A program made the position numbers and the translations under genes. Under the pieces are notes generated by a model that saw only the letters and a list, made by a program, of their open reading frames with translations, ran no database searches and had not been told where the DNA came from. DNA of 64,000 nucleotides. It comes from Clostridia bacterium. GTDB lineage: Bacteria; Bacillota; Clostridia; Lachnospirales; Lachnospiraceae. The DNA lies in NCBI GenBank assembly GCA_003249225.1, contig QKJQ01000004.1, positions 1 through 64,000 on the forward strand, given 5' to 3'. Shown in pieces: positions 1 through 9,477 of this stretch (position 1 is the stretch's first letter; every line of letters begins with the position of its first letter).

Positions 1-183
1 ATCTATGTGGATAATATATATCAAAAAAAGACAAGCAAGGAAACCGCCAATACGATAACCATGCTTGTTTCTTTATATCCACAAAATAAAAAAATAATTT
101 TCGGCACTTTTCACAATGAATTTATGTGGGGAGTGAACAGTAACTGTTCTTGCTTCCATGCTTCCATAATTGTAAAACTGACC

Positions 184-212
184 TTTTCAATTCAATTATT
201 CCATGATATAAT
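184..212 (+). promoter_or_regulatory. Probable sigma-A promoter of the first gene
   Basis: TTTTCA at 184-189 and a perfect TATAAT at 207-212 are separated by 17 bases and lie about 50 bases before the start codon at 261. The -10 box is perfect and the -35 box is weak. The 1-183 stretch upstream shows no gene I can support. Confidence 0.5.
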
Positions 213-260
213 ACTACCATTGCGGTTATATACAATGTTACATAAGAGAGGAGGAGAACC

Positions 261-725
261 ATGAGCGCTTTACAGATCACTTTATTGGTTGTTGCCATAG
301 TATTGCTTGCAGCACTGGTTGCATTAATGATATACGGCAGAAAACTTCAGAAAAAATCAGAAGCTTCTCAAGCTGAGATTCGAGCTGGTGCACAGACCTA
401 TTCCATTCTGGTCATAGACAAAAAGCGAATGAAGATAACAGAAGCCGGGTTTCCGCAGATTGTTATTGATCAGACACCGAAGTACCTTCGTCGTACGAAA
501 GTGCCAGTCATCAAAGCAAAGATCGGACCAAAAGTTACAAGTCTTATGTGCGATGAAAAGATTTTCGATATCATTCCTGTGAAAAAGGAAGTAAAGGCAG
601 TTATGAACGGAATCTATATCATCGATGTAAAAGGTGCACGCGGCGGCCTGGATGCCAAACCGGTGAAGAAGAGTTTCTTTGCCAAGATGAAAGACAAAGT
701 CGTAAAAAGTGCCGGCAAAAAATAA
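261..725 (+). CDS. Small single-pass membrane protein of unknown function
   Basis: The 154-residue product has an N-terminal hydrophobic segment (about residues 5-26), then a short basic stretch with KKSEASQAE, and a cytosolic-looking lysine-rich domain of about 125 residues ending in KSAGKK. I do not recognise the family. The start is set by a GAGGAGGAG ribosome site ending a few bases before ATG. It stands alone, with its own promoter and a strong terminator directly after the stop. Membrane anchoring by an uncleaved N-terminal helix is inferred from the hydrophobic run; no catalytic motif is visible. Confidence 0.7.
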   Translation: MSALQITLLVVAIVLLAALVALMIYGRKLQKKSEASQAEIRAGAQTYSILVIDKKRMKITEAGFPQIVIDQTPKYLRRTKVPVIKAKIGPKVTSLMCDEKIFDIIPVKKEVKAVMNGIYIIDVKGARGGLDAKPVKKSFFAKMKDKVVKSAGKK

Positions 726-773
726 ATTCCGATAGAACAGCCCGTCTGTCTTCGGATGGTACATAGTTCACAA

Positions 774-824
774 AAGAAGGGAAGTGTCATCCGCGTAACC
801 ATCGCTTATGACACTTCCCTTCTT
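774..824. terminator. Long-stem terminator between convergent genes
   Basis: A 17-bp perfect inverted repeat (774-790 with 808-824) surrounds a 17-base loop. It lies between the convergent ends of the small membrane protein and the DUF1934 gene, so it can serve both directions. Confidence 0.75.
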
Positions 825-861
825 CTATCTTGAAAATTAAATTCTTACCTCTCATACATAC

Positions 862-1302
862 TTACGAAAGTGCTGTTGTATTCGGTGTGACTTTCATCGT
901 CAGGTGACATTCCGATACGAACTGATAGTTGATTTCCAGTGTATACGCCAGTTCTGCAGAAATCTCCTCTTCCGTATTGCTGATCTCAATGGAATTCGTT
1001 GTTGTGCCAACCACAAGATCGCCAAACTGTGTTGTATAACGGCTAAGATGTGTCTTACCCTCTTCAAAGACCATATGAGTCTCAACATCGCCCTTCTTTA
1101 AAAGCTCAATGTGCTTGTCCGAGAGTTTCAATAGACACTTGGTGTCCATATGATTGGAACTTTCATCCATGACTTCTTCATAGATCACGAAATGCTTGCC
1201 ATTGCGGAAATGGTATTCACCGCAGCTCACTACTTCAACGGTTTCTTCACTGCCCAGTTCTGTCTGCAGACCGGAAATGGATACTAATACATCTTTTTTC
1301 AT
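862..1302 (-). CDS. DUF1934 (YwiB-like) domain protein
   Basis: The 146-residue protein begins MKKDVLVSISGLQ and carries the beta-barrel-like pattern of the DUF1934 family, a lipocalin-like fold of unknown function: repeated beta strands with an acidic centre and a C-terminal segment like YTLEINYQFVSECHLTM. The reading frame stays open further upstream inside murI, but a GGAGG site 5 bases before the ATG at 1302 and the family's usual length fix this start. It is the last gene of the ddl-murI-DUF1934 run, about 110 bases after murI. No function is assigned. Confidence 0.7.
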   Translation of the reverse strand: MKKDVLVSISGLQTELGSEETVEVVSCGEYHFRNGKHFVIYEEVMDESSNHMDTKCLLKLSDKHIELLKKGDVETHMVFEEGKTHLSRYTTQFGDLVVGTTTNSIEISNTEEEISAELAYTLEINYQFVSECHLTMKVTPNTTALS

Positions 1303-1411
1303 ACATGCCTCCATTCTGCCTTGCATACCCATGTTATTTCTCATGGACGGACGAGGTGTGGCAATTACTGCCTGGTCAATTGTTATACTTTCACTGTATA
1401 TATCGGTAAAA

Positions 1412-2224
1412 TCACTCAAAAGTCTTAACATTGACATCCTTTGTTTCAATGATTTCGCAGGGGAGGATCGAGTTGGCAAAGCTTCGGAACTTTTCTGCTC
1501 CATCGCTAACATAAAAGGTATGATCTGTCACCTGCTTATAACTGCTGAGCAGATCCTTGTCTGCCAGACATTGTTTTAGTTTTTTTGTTGTCTCATATGC
1601 CGGATTTACCAGTGTAATACCCTCTTTTACATATGCCTGAATCACATCTCGCAGCAGCGGGTAATGCGTACAGCCAAGTACCAGTGTATCAATATCGTGC
1701 TCGAGCAGTTCCTTCAGGTAATGCTCAACGACTTCTTCCGTTACATGATGGTTGAGCCAGCCTTCTTCGACCAGTGGCACGAACAAAGGACAGGCCTTTC
1801 CATAGACCTGAAGCTTGGGATCAATTCCGTTGATAAAAGAATTATATACGTGGCTTCGAATGGTCGTCTCGGTTGCAATAACACCGATGCTTCCGCTTCT
1901 TGATGTCTCGACCGCGGCACGAGCTCCCGGCTTTACCACTCCGATCAGCGGAACCGGTACCTCTTCAAGTAATGCATCCATAGCTACCGCACTTACCGTA
2001 TTACAGGCAACGACAATAGCTTTTACTTCTTTTCCAAGCAGGAACCTTGTAATCTGTCTGGAATAAGCCGTAACGGTCTCTTTTGATTTACTGCCATAAG
2101 GAACACGCGCTGTATCGCCAAAGTAGATGATCCTTTCTCCCGGAAGCTGGCTCATGATCTCTTTCACCACGGTCAGACCGCCGATTCCTGAATCAAATAC
2201 GCCAATCGGAAGATTACTAGCCAT
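1412..2224 (-). CDS. murI: Glutamate racemase
   Basis: Interconverts L- and D-glutamate to supply D-glutamate for peptidoglycan, in the cytosol. The 270-residue protein has the N-terminal GVFDSGIGGLTVVKE motif, GDTARVPYG, and both catalytic cysteine motifs, VVACNTVSA and VLGCTHYPLL, in the expected order. The ATG at 2224 was chosen over an upstream in-frame start because AGGAGGAG lies just before it and the protein then begins MASNLPIG. The start overlaps the end of ddl by 8 bases, so translation is probably coupled; the two genes supply neighbouring steps of wall precursor synthesis. Confidence 0.95.
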   Translation of the reverse strand: MASNLPIGVFDSGIGGLTVVKEIMSQLPGERIIYFGDTARVPYGSKSKETVTAYSRQITRFLLGKEVKAIVVACNTVSAVAMDALLEEVPVPLIGVVKPGARAAVETSRSGSIGVIATETTIRSHVYNSFINGIDPKLQVYGKACPLFVPLVEEGWLNHHVTEEVVEHYLKELLEHDIDTLVLGCTHYPLLRDVIQAYVKEGITLVNPAYETTKKLKQCLADKDLLSSYKQVTDHTFYVSDGAEKFRSFANSILPCEIIETKDVNVKTFE

Positions 2225-3287
2225 TGATCTCCTCCTGCCTGCAAAAGGCAAGTTCTATTAACTGGTCAACGAGTTCTGTCTTAGGAATTCCTTTTTCCTC
2301 CCAAAGCATCGGATACATACTGATCGATGTGAATCCGGGAAGCGTATTAATCTCATTGAATACGACTTCGTTTTTGACCGTATCCAGAAAGAAATCAACT
2401 CTTGCCAGGCCAAATCCATCCACTGCTTTGAATATCTGAACTGCTGCCTCACCGATTTCCTCTGAAACTCCTTTGGGAAGTACCGGTGACAGCACTGTTT
2501 TTGATGCTTCGTTATTATATTTTGCATCGTAATCATAGAATTCTGCAGCTGCCAGAATTTCACCAACGCCGGAAGCTTTCACTTCATCGCCGCCAAGAAC
2601 GGCACATTCCAGCTCTCTTCCTGTGATTGTCTCTTCCACAAGAATTTTGTAATCATGTTTTGAGGCTTCTGTTAAACCTTTTTTCAGTTCTTCTTTGTTA
2701 TGAGCTTTCGTGATACCACAGGAAGAGCCTGCATTTGACGGTTTCACGAATACCGGATAAGAAAATGCTTCTTCGACTTTACCAAGGCATTCTTCCATCT
2801 TGGACAACTCATTTCGGTACACGGCCACATACTTTGCCTGTCGGATGTTCAGGCGGTCAACGATCTGCTTGGTGTACAGTTTATCCATAGATACAGCCGA
2901 TGCAAGCACCCCGCAGCCAACGTAAGGAATCCCTGCCAGTTCGAACAAGCCCTGTATGGTTCCATCCTCTCCGTAAAGACCATGAAGTGCAGGAAATGCC
3001 ACATCAATTTCTTTCACGGTGACGTGATCCTGATCAATCAGCAATACGCCCTTTTGCCCACGATCCGGAGAGATTACTGCGGTCACTTTTCCGTTTCTCC
3101 AGGAATCATCCTTAATCGCTTCTACAGAATCTGCTTTCAGCCAATGACCTTCTTTTGTTATACCAAGGTATATGATATCATACTTATCTTTGTTCACATT
3201 ATTTGAAATTGTAACGGCGGATTTACATGATACTTCATGCTCTGAAGATTGTCCCCCAAAAATAATCGCCAAAACCTTTTTACCCAT
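2217..3287 (-). CDS. ddl: D-alanine--D-alanine ligase
   Basis: ATP-dependent ligase making D-Ala-D-Ala for the peptidoglycan stem peptide. The 356-residue length is typical. Visible ATP-grasp features in order are the N-terminal IFGGQSSEHEVS, the GEDGTIQGLFEL segment, VKPSNAGSSCGI, the substrate loop EFYDYDAKYNN, and the metal-binding ARVDFF and FNEINTLPGFT. The tyrosine-containing EFYDYDAKY loop fits a normal D-Ala ligase; a D-Ala-D-Ser (VanG-like) enzyme is less likely and no van genes are nearby. GGAGG precedes the ATG. It is the first gene of the ddl-murI pair and divergent from ispE. Confidence 0.93.
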   Translation of the reverse strand: MGKKVLAIIFGGQSSEHEVSCKSAVTISNNVNKDKYDIIYLGITKEGHWLKADSVEAIKDDSWRNGKVTAVISPDRGQKGVLLIDQDHVTVKEIDVAFPALHGLYGEDGTIQGLFELAGIPYVGCGVLASAVSMDKLYTKQIVDRLNIRQAKYVAVYRNELSKMEECLGKVEEAFSYPVFVKPSNAGSSCGITKAHNKEELKKGLTEASKHDYKILVEETITGRELECAVLGGDEVKASGVGEILAAAEFYDYDAKYNNEASKTVLSPVLPKGVSEEIGEAAVQIFKAVDGFGLARVDFFLDTVKNEVVFNEINTLPGFTSISMYPMLWEEKGIPKTELVDQLIELAFCRQEEING

Positions 3288-3434
3288 ATTTCCTCCAATT
3301 CTGCGATAACCTTACTGCTTTGAATGCTGTTTTTTGTTTTCCTTATTCAACTTCCTCATGATAGCATAGCCCCTATGAAAAGTCAAAGTAAAAGCTCCCC
3401 TCCTATATTGCAAAAAGTGCACAGGAAAAATACA

Positions 3435-3463
3435 TTGACATCTCTTTTCCGGCACGATATCCT
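3435..3463 (+). promoter_or_regulatory. Probable sigma-A promoter of ispE
   Basis: A perfect TTGACA at 3435-3440, a 17-base spacer and TATCCT at 3458-3463 lie 31 bases before the ispE ATG. The -10 box is imperfect. Confidence 0.5.
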
Positions 3464-3494
3464 AAGAGTAATCAAACAAAAAAGGAAATGTAGA

Positions 3495-4364
3495 ATGAAT
3501 AAAATTACGCTGTTTGCCAACGCTAAAATCAATTTAGGACTCGATGTAATAGGAAAGAGACCCAATGGATATCATGATGTAAGGATGATCATGCAGACCA
3601 TCAAGCTGCATGATACGCTTACACTTAAAAAAATACGAAAGAAAGGCATCTTTATCAAAACAAATCTGCACTTTCTTCCGACGAATGAGAATAACCTGAT
3701 TTATGCTGCCATCAAATTGTTCATGACAGAGTACAACCTTGAGGGCGGGGTTCATGTTACGCTTGAAAAGAAGATTCCGGTTGCTGCCGGAATGGCTGGC
3801 GGAAGCGCCGATGCCGCAGCCGCTCTCCAGGGAATGAACCAGCTGTATGAGACAAATCTGTCACTGAAGCGCCTGCAGGAAATGGGTGTAAAACTCGGTG
3901 CAGACGTCCCTTACTGCTTGCTGGGCGGCACCGCACTATCGGAAGGAATCGGTGAAATTCTGACGCCTCTTCCTCCGGCTCCGGCCTGCTATTGTCTTAT
4001 TGTAAAGCCAAAATTCGCAATATCAACCAAATATGTCTATGAGAACCTGAACTTATCAGAGATAACAAAACATCCGGACATCGACAGACTGATCACGTCC
4101 ATAGAACAGGAAGATTTAACGATGCTTTGTTCTTCTCTTGGCAATGTTTTAGAATCTGTCTCTGTAAAAGAGCATCCTGAACTTACGGTAATCAAAGAAG
4201 AGATGCTCTCCTTTGGCGCTCTTGGAACCCTAATGAGCGGAAGTGGACCGACTGTTTTTGGACTTTTCAGTGATCAGAGCAAGGCAAATGCTGCTTTCAT
4301 GCATTTTAAGGTAGGTCCGTATGGTAAACAATCCTTCCTGACAGGATTTTTTCAACCCGACTGA
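3495..4364 (+). CDS. ispE: 4-diphosphocytidyl-2-C-methyl-D-erythritol kinase
   Basis: GHMP-family kinase of the non-mevalonate (MEP) isoprenoid pathway. The 289-residue product has the family hallmarks: N-terminal AKINLGLDVIGKRPNGYHD, the glycine-rich ATP loop PVAAGMAGGSADAAAAL, and the C-terminal LMSGSGPTVFGLF. The frame is open 57 codons further upstream, but the family start MNKITLFANAKINL at 3495 follows an AAAGGA site and the upstream part is unlike the family. It is divergent from ddl and convergent with the serine hydrolase gene, 13 bases from its end. Confidence 0.93.
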   Translation: MNKITLFANAKINLGLDVIGKRPNGYHDVRMIMQTIKLHDTLTLKKIRKKGIFIKTNLHFLPTNENNLIYAAIKLFMTEYNLEGGVHVTLEKKIPVAAGMAGGSADAAAALQGMNQLYETNLSLKRLQEMGVKLGADVPYCLLGGTALSEGIGEILTPLPPAPACYCLIVKPKFAISTKYVYENLNLSEITKHPDIDRLITSIEQEDLTMLCSSLGNVLESVSVKEHPELTVIKEEMLSFGALGTLMSGSGPTVFGLFSDQSKANAAFMHFKVGPYGKQSFLTGFFQPD

Positions 4365-4377
4365 CCCATTCCTCTAT

Positions 4378-5871
4378 TCATTTACTTCCGGAATCCTCCG
4401 GCTCTCTGCCTGAGATGATAAAGCCGTTATACTTTTTCAGGCAGTCTTCCGATGTACTGGAAAACCGAATACCAAGATTTTTCCCGGACCAGGCTGCATC
4501 CATTAGCAAGTGCCCCTGTTCCTCATCTGTCAGATAAACTTTTAATAGGAAGTGATTCATAACAAAGAATCCTTTGTTCTGACATCGAAATCCTGTACCT
4601 GGGAACTTTTGCTCGATCCAGACATTTTCCCTGAATTGAAATCTCTTCTGCGTATTCTTGCATCCTTCTTCTTCAAAAATGACTTCACTGTTCTTCCAGT
4701 CGAAACGTATTGATTTGATTCCAAGAGGATTTCTCTCAAAACAAAATTCCTCACAGTCATAAATACCAAAAATCTCTTCTTTCATGTCAAGTACCTGATA
4801 AGGAGATGATTCTGTCCCAGGGTTCCTATCGGTTTCCATGTCTTTTAATGGGCTTTCATCTGTAATTTTGAATTCTGAGATGCAGGTATTTTCATCCTGC
4901 CTGCCACAGCTGTCTTCAAGCAGCGGGTAAATAGTATCATAAAATATATCATAGATCATCTGAAGACCTGCAGGATTTCCTATGGTATCTGCCATCGTTA
5001 TATAGCAAAAATCCTTACTTGGGAAGCAGACGGCAAGCTGTCCGCCCATTCCGTACATAACAAAGCCTTCTTCTCTTGCCATCCAGAACATATACCCATA
5101 CCCAAATTGTTCATCCAGCACGGGCTGTAAGTTCGTCGGTACCTGAAAGCTGGTGGCACGTCGTAAAAAGGAAGCCGGAAGCAGCTGCTTTCCATAATAA
5201 TCTCCATAATGATTGCATAAATAGGCAATTGCCGCAATGTCTCGAAGCGTGCACATCAGACCGCTTCCTCCCATGGATACGCCCATCTTATCTTCAAGAA
5301 TGTAAGCTTCTTTGGAAAATCCAATCTCCTTCAACGCCTTTTCCCGTAAATAATCCAGCATTTTCTTTCCCGTTAACTTTTCCGTCAGGGCTGCAAGTGT
5401 ATGGGAGGAGGAGGTATCATAAGAAAAGACGGTTCCCGGTATTTTATCCGGCTTAACATGGAAATACGATTCCACCCAGTTTTCGCCCGGATATTTTTTG
5501 TATGTTGTTGCCGAATGACAGGTCGTCATGCATAACATCTGACGAATCGTCAATTCGCGGCACCAGTAATCAGCATCTTCAAGCGGAAGATATTCCGAAA
5601 AATAATCAACGATATGATCATCAAGGCGTAATTTCCCTTCCTGTTCTAACAGTCCGATGGCCAGAGATGTCAGACTTTTTGTTATGGAATACATTCTATG
5701 AAGTGACTTCTCATCATATGGTTTCCAGTAACGTTCTGCAATGATCTGATCGCCTTTTAAGAAAATATATCCATGCAGGTTGATCTGCTTTTTTTCAATC
5801 TGGCTTTCAAATATATTAATCGCCTGTTTCCATTGTGATTTTTTCTCAGAGGTTACATTTTCTTTTAGCAT
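4378..5871 (-). CDS. Serine hydrolase, beta-lactamase/transpeptidase-like fold
   Basis: The 497-residue protein contains the active-site SxxK motif as SITK in YSITKSLTSLAIG and a second motif around YDTSSSHTLAAL, the usual order of the class C beta-lactamase / EstB-like family, plus a late glycine motif in MYGMGGQLAV. No signal peptide is apparent, so a cytosolic esterase or amidohydrolase is as likely as a wall enzyme. The last 170 residues form an extra domain with no clear motif. The ATG at 5871 follows AGAAAGGGAATGGA; an in-frame start 20 codons upstream lacks a ribosome site. Substrate unknown. Confidence 0.75.
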   Translation of the reverse strand: MLKENVTSEKKSQWKQAINIFESQIEKKQINLHGYIFLKGDQIIAERYWKPYDEKSLHRMYSITKSLTSLAIGLLEQEGKLRLDDHIVDYFSEYLPLEDADYWCRELTIRQMLCMTTCHSATTYKKYPGENWVESYFHVKPDKIPGTVFSYDTSSSHTLAALTEKLTGKKMLDYLREKALKEIGFSKEAYILEDKMGVSMGGSGLMCTLRDIAAIAYLCNHYGDYYGKQLLPASFLRRATSFQVPTNLQPVLDEQFGYGYMFWMAREEGFVMYGMGGQLAVCFPSKDFCYITMADTIGNPAGLQMIYDIFYDTIYPLLEDSCGRQDENTCISEFKITDESPLKDMETDRNPGTESSPYQVLDMKEEIFGIYDCEEFCFERNPLGIKSIRFDWKNSEVIFEEEGCKNTQKRFQFRENVWIEQKFPGTGFRCQNKGFFVMNHFLLKVYLTDEEQGHLLMDAAWSGKNLGIRFSSTSEDCLKKYNGFIISGREPEDSGSK

Positions 5872-5985
5872 TCCATTCCCTTTCTCATAAAAAATCTTCT
5901 TTTGTGTAATTGAAAACCGCAAACTACTCAAATCATGATTTTATTTTATCATTTCTTACAGAAAAATACAACAAGGTTAATAGAA

Positions 5986-6026
5986 TAAGAATACGCAGCC
6001 TGTCATTCACAAGCTGCGTATTCTTA
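5986..6026. terminator. Terminator hairpin
   Basis: A 14-bp perfect inverted repeat (5986-5999 with 6013-6026, 13-base loop) lies after the minus-strand gene that ends at 6053. The U-tract is weak. Confidence 0.55.
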
Positions 6027-6052
6027 CGAAAGGATTATAAATCATGCTTTGA

Positions 6053-6634
6053 TTAGCAGTTCTCTGTTCCATCTCTCCAGGCTTCCATCTTGTCAATGGT
6101 AGCTTTCATTGTTTTCTGGCATAAGTCCGGCAGTGTATCTCCCCAGTCTTTTGTTGCATCATCGAAACCTTTCTTTATGGCATCAATTAACTGATTAGCA
6201 TAGGAAGAATCATTACCTGCCAGCGCTTTAGCAAAGGATACCAACCGGTCTGAAGTCTGTTCTACACCCCAGTACCCATCGTCGGCAATGTCTGCCTGTG
6301 CCTGCGCTGCAGTCTCCGGGTCAACGTCGACCTCACCTTTTCGAAGAGCATCCCAGAGGCTTGACTTCGAATCTGCTTCGCCCTGCTTTACCATCATTTT
6401 CTCAACCAGTGATTTTAATTGGGCATATCGTGCATCGGCTTCTGCTTTCATCTTTTCAATGGTAGCTGTATCCGTTTTCGCCGCCTTAGCCATATTTGAC
6501 ACGGTTGATTTATCGTAAACTGCGGCACTGGTATCCTGTGTCTGTGCCTGTTCTGTTGAACTTTTTGTCTTCTTCGCTGAATTCTCTGTCTCATAATCAC
6601 TTACTTTGTAACCGGTAACCTTATTCACATCCAT
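6053..6634 (-). CDS. Uncharacterised soluble protein with alpha-helical C-terminus
   Basis: The 193-residue protein has a polar, low-complexity N-terminal third rich in K, S, T and Q, then a conserved-looking domain with DGYWGVEQTSDRLVSFAKAL, FDDATKDWGDTLPDLCQKT and a final MEAW. From memory it resembles a domain in small bacterial proteins (DUF5610-like), but I cannot confirm the family. The ATG at 6634 is preferred over a GTG six bases upstream because AGGAGG sits 8 bases before the ATG and only 2 before the GTG. No signal peptide or membrane segment; monocistronic with its own terminator. Confidence 0.6.
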   Translation of the reverse strand: MDVNKVTGYKVSDYETENSAKKTKSSTEQAQTQDTSAAVYDKSTVSNMAKAAKTDTATIEKMKAEADARYAQLKSLVEKMMVKQGEADSKSSLWDALRKGEVDVDPETAAQAQADIADDGYWGVEQTSDRLVSFAKALAGNDSSYANQLIDAIKKGFDDATKDWGDTLPDLCQKTMKATIDKMEAWRDGTENC

Positions 6635-6861
6635 ATCCACACCCTCCTTGGCGCTTTTGTTGACATTCCATATAATCCATTATGTAAATCTGCAGATGCT
6701 GTTATATCTTCTATATCGGCACCCCGCCATCTGTAAATAACCCTTGTAAATAACTTTTTTTTGCGGTATCCTCTATACAGACTTTCGAAATTCATCATTG
6801 CGCCTTTGCCTGTCTATTTCATTTATTTGACATCCAAAGAAGTATAGAAATGAGGTACCCA

Positions 6862-7548
6862 ATGTCCACTATAACGATCCTTCTTGTAGAAGACGATCCC
6901 GATATTAATAAAATGCTGACCAATCTTTTGACCTCGGAAGGATATAATGTACGATCTGCCTTTTCCGGAACGGAAGGTCTCCTATGTCTGGAGCATGCTG
7001 AATATGACATTATGCTGCTTGATCTAATGCTTCCGGGTCTGAGCGGAGAAGAACTCCTGCAAAAGGCCAAAGTGTTACAGACAGGACTCATTGTGATTGC
7101 ATTATCCGCAAAAGACGATACCGACACAAAAATTTCTCTGCTACGCAATGGCGCCGATGATTATATGACCAAACCCTTTGACACAGGAGAACTGCTTGCC
7201 CGAATTGAAGCTGCTCTGCGCCGGATCTCAAAGAGAAGTCCAGGACAGATTTCCATGTTGTCTTTTCGTGACCTTACCCTGAATACCGAGACCTATGAAG
7301 TAACGCTTCTTGGCACTGCACTTTCCCTCACCAAGCATGAGTATCTGATTCTTGAACTTCTGATGAGCAATCCGAATAAAGTCTTTACGAAAAACAATAT
7401 CTTTGAATCAGTCTGGAACGCCGAGTTTCTTGGCGAAGACAATGCCGTAAATGTACATATCAGTAACATCCGTCAGAAATTTGCCAGATTGACGGAGGAG
7501 TCTTACATTCAGACGGTATGGGGTATCGGATTTAAAATGAAGATCTGA
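6862..7548 (+). CDS. OmpR/PhoB-type response regulator
   Basis: The 228-residue protein has a receiver domain (about residues 1-120) with acidic residues D11 and D12 in VEDD, phospho-acceptor D54 in LLDLMLPG, S82 and K104 in TKPFD. A winged-helix DNA-binding domain follows (residues 135-228), with the typical LTKHEYLILELLM and VHISNIRQKF segments. The start with GAGGT before ATG removes four extra residues of the open frame. It is the first gene of a regulator - ABC exporter - sensor kinase operon and probably controls that operon in response to the kinase at 9478. Confidence 0.9.
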   Translation: MSTITILLVEDDPDINKMLTNLLTSEGYNVRSAFSGTEGLLCLEHAEYDIMLLDLMLPGLSGEELLQKAKVLQTGLIVIALSAKDDTDTKISLLRNGADDYMTKPFDTGELLARIEAALRRISKRSPGQISMLSFRDLTLNTETYEVTLLGTALSLTKHEYLILELLMSNPNKVFTKNNIFESVWNAEFLGEDNAVNVHISNIRQKFARLTEESYIQTVWGIGFKMKI

Positions 7549-7669
7549 AATCTTTATACTTTCTTTATATTTTCCCTAATGTTTCTAAAATTCTTATGAT
7601 TACACTGATTTTATGAAATGAAGAACAAACCATCAACGCGTATGGTATTGATTTACGGGAGGAATTCTT

Positions 7670-8578
7670 ATGGAATATGCACTACAGACAAAGGATCTTG
7701 TCAAAGTATATCCGGGAAGCTACGCTGTTCATCATGTAAACATGAATATAGCACGAGGCGATATTTATGGATTCATCGGAAAGAACGGTGCCGGGAAAAC
7801 GACCCTGATGCGACTGGTCAGCGGACTTGCAAAACCTACCAGCGGCAGTATTGAACTTTTTGGCAGTACAGACCTGAGCAAACAGAGAAAACGCCTGGGC
7901 TGCATGATTGAAAACCCAGGACTATACCCTGGTATGACAGCACAGCAGAATCTTGAAGTGTTTCGAAAGGTTCTTGGAATCGCTGAAAAAGAGGTCGTTG
8001 AAGAAATGCTTGAAACAGTCGGACTTAGCGATGTCGGTAACAAGAAAGTTAAAAAATATTCACTTGGTATGAAACAGCGTCTCGGAATTGCAGTAGCTCT
8101 GCTCGGTCACCCTGATTTTCTTGTTCTTGATGAACCAATCAATGGTCTTGACCCATCAGGTATTAAGGATGTCCGTAATCTTTTACTGAAGCTTTGCCGC
8201 GAAAAACAGATCACTATTTTTCTCTCCAGCCATATTCTTGGTGAATTGTCGAAGATCGCAAACCGATACGGAATTATAAAAAATGGAAAGCTGATCGATG
8301 AGTTCACGAAGGAGGAGCTTGATCTTCGATGCAGGCGCTGCCTGAAGATCGAACTCGAACAGATGGGGAATGCATTAAAAGTACTCGAGACCGATCTTGG
8401 CATAACAAATTACGATGTTCTTCCCAGCAATACGCTTCGGGTATTTGAACGACTCGAAGATGCTTCCATGATCAATGCGACCCTTGTACGAAGCAATAAC
8501 CTTGTAAAGTCAATTGCTCTTTCAGGACAAGATCTGGAAGGTTATTTTATGGATATGATCGGAGGTGCTGACGAATGA
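7670..8578 (+). CDS. ABC transporter ATPase, BcrA-like
   Basis: The 302-residue ATPase has Walker A GKNGAGKTTL, the Q-loop region, signature SLGMKQRLGIA, Walker B FLVLDEPINGLDP and switch SSHILGEL, plus an 80-residue C-terminal extension typical of ATPases for ABC-2 exporters of the bacitracin/lantibiotic-resistance type. A GGGAGG site precedes the ATG. The stop overlaps the permease start (ATGA), so the two are coupled. Flanking two-component genes suggest a drug- or peptide-stress exporter; the substrate is not shown by the sequence. Confidence 0.88.
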   Translation: MEYALQTKDLVKVYPGSYAVHHVNMNIARGDIYGFIGKNGAGKTTLMRLVSGLAKPTSGSIELFGSTDLSKQRKRLGCMIENPGLYPGMTAQQNLEVFRKVLGIAEKEVVEEMLETVGLSDVGNKKVKKYSLGMKQRLGIAVALLGHPDFLVLDEPINGLDPSGIKDVRNLLLKLCREKQITIFLSSHILGELSKIANRYGIIKNGKLIDEFTKEELDLRCRRCLKIELEQMGNALKVLETDLGITNYDVLPSNTLRVFERLEDASMINATLVRSNNLVKSIALSGQDLEGYFMDMIGGADE

Positions 8579-9414
8579 GTAATCTCCTGCGTGCTGAATT
8601 CTTTAAGTTATTTAAAAGCAAAGCTTTTTATGTATGCTGCCTTTGCATGATCGGTTCATCCATTATCCTGATCTTTACTTATAAGCTTCTGGCTATGATG
8701 TACACCCCGGAAATGCTCAATGCAATGACAGAGCAGATGGCCGGTTCAGGCCTTGCAGTTTCTGGAACCGAGATGTTCATGACCGACTATACCATGGTGA
8801 CCATCCTGCCTCTTAGTTTTACAGGTAATACTTTCCAATTGCTTATTGCAATTTTTACCGCGATCTTCGTAGCCGGCGAATATTCCTGCGGTGCAATGAA
8901 AGCAATCGCTTCCAGGGGATACTCTCGTGTAAGCATCTTTGCTTCCAAATTCCTGACAACTGCCATCGCCGCCGACCTTCTGGTTATCGTTGGTTTGATC
9001 ACGACCATGATCTTTGCAGTAATTGTTTTTGGATTCGGCGAAGTTCCGGATGGATTTGCCCTTGATCTTTTTAAGCTTTTGCTTGTTCAATTCGTTTTAA
9101 ACCTTGGTGTCAGCAGCCTTTTTGTGGCTATCTCAACCGTGGTACGGAATATGGGTGGTTGTATTGCCATTACCATAGGTATCAGTTCCTTTCTTCCGCT
9201 GGTATTATCACTGGCAGATCTGATCATTGGTAAGATTCTTCCGGAAAGTACATTATCCATTAGTTCCTACTGGATCGTTCAGGTCATCGCGGAAAATGCG
9301 ACCTTTGACTTTACAAGCACTCTGCTTACAAAAGGCTTGATTACCGGGATTTTATACACCTTGTTCAGTTTCCTGATCGGTGCTGTCGCTTTTAAAGCAC
9401 GTGATATTAATTAA
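8575..9414 (+). CDS. ABC-2 family permease of a drug/peptide exporter
   Basis: The 279-residue membrane protein has about six hydrophobic segments, starting at residues 16-40, and the ABC-2 feature VAGEYSCGAMKAIASRGYSR between the second and third helices. Its start overlaps the ATPase stop by four bases. With one permease and one ATPase gene, the exporter would be a 2+2 assembly. Genes on both sides encode a response regulator and a kinase, as in antimicrobial-peptide detoxification operons. Confidence 0.85.
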   Translation: MSNLLRAEFFKLFKSKAFYVCCLCMIGSSIILIFTYKLLAMMYTPEMLNAMTEQMAGSGLAVSGTEMFMTDYTMVTILPLSFTGNTFQLLIAIFTAIFVAGEYSCGAMKAIASRGYSRVSIFASKFLTTAIAADLLVIVGLITTMIFAVIVFGFGEVPDGFALDLFKLLLVQFVLNLGVSSLFVAISTVVRNMGGCIAITIGISSFLPLVLSLADLIIGKILPESTLSISSYWIVQVIAENATFDFTSTLLTKGLITGILYTLFSFLIGAVAFKARDIN

Positions 9415-9477
9415 GCCTGATCAACAATAACCCTATAATAGAAAGAATGCCCTGTGTATTCCAGAAAGGAGGACAAT

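Noticed and set aside
7-264. An 85-codon open frame at the start of the window
   Set aside because: It has no ribosome site, its composition is unlike its neighbours, and it overlaps the promoter and start of the real gene at 261.
2217-3287. A VanG-type D-Ala-D-Ser ligase
   Set aside because: The substrate loop EFYDYDAKY and the wall-gene neighbours fit a housekeeping Ddl; no other van genes are nearby.
7618-7854. A 78-codon frame overlapping the start of the BcrA-like ATPase
   Set aside because: It overlaps a well-supported ATPase gene in another frame and has no ribosome site.
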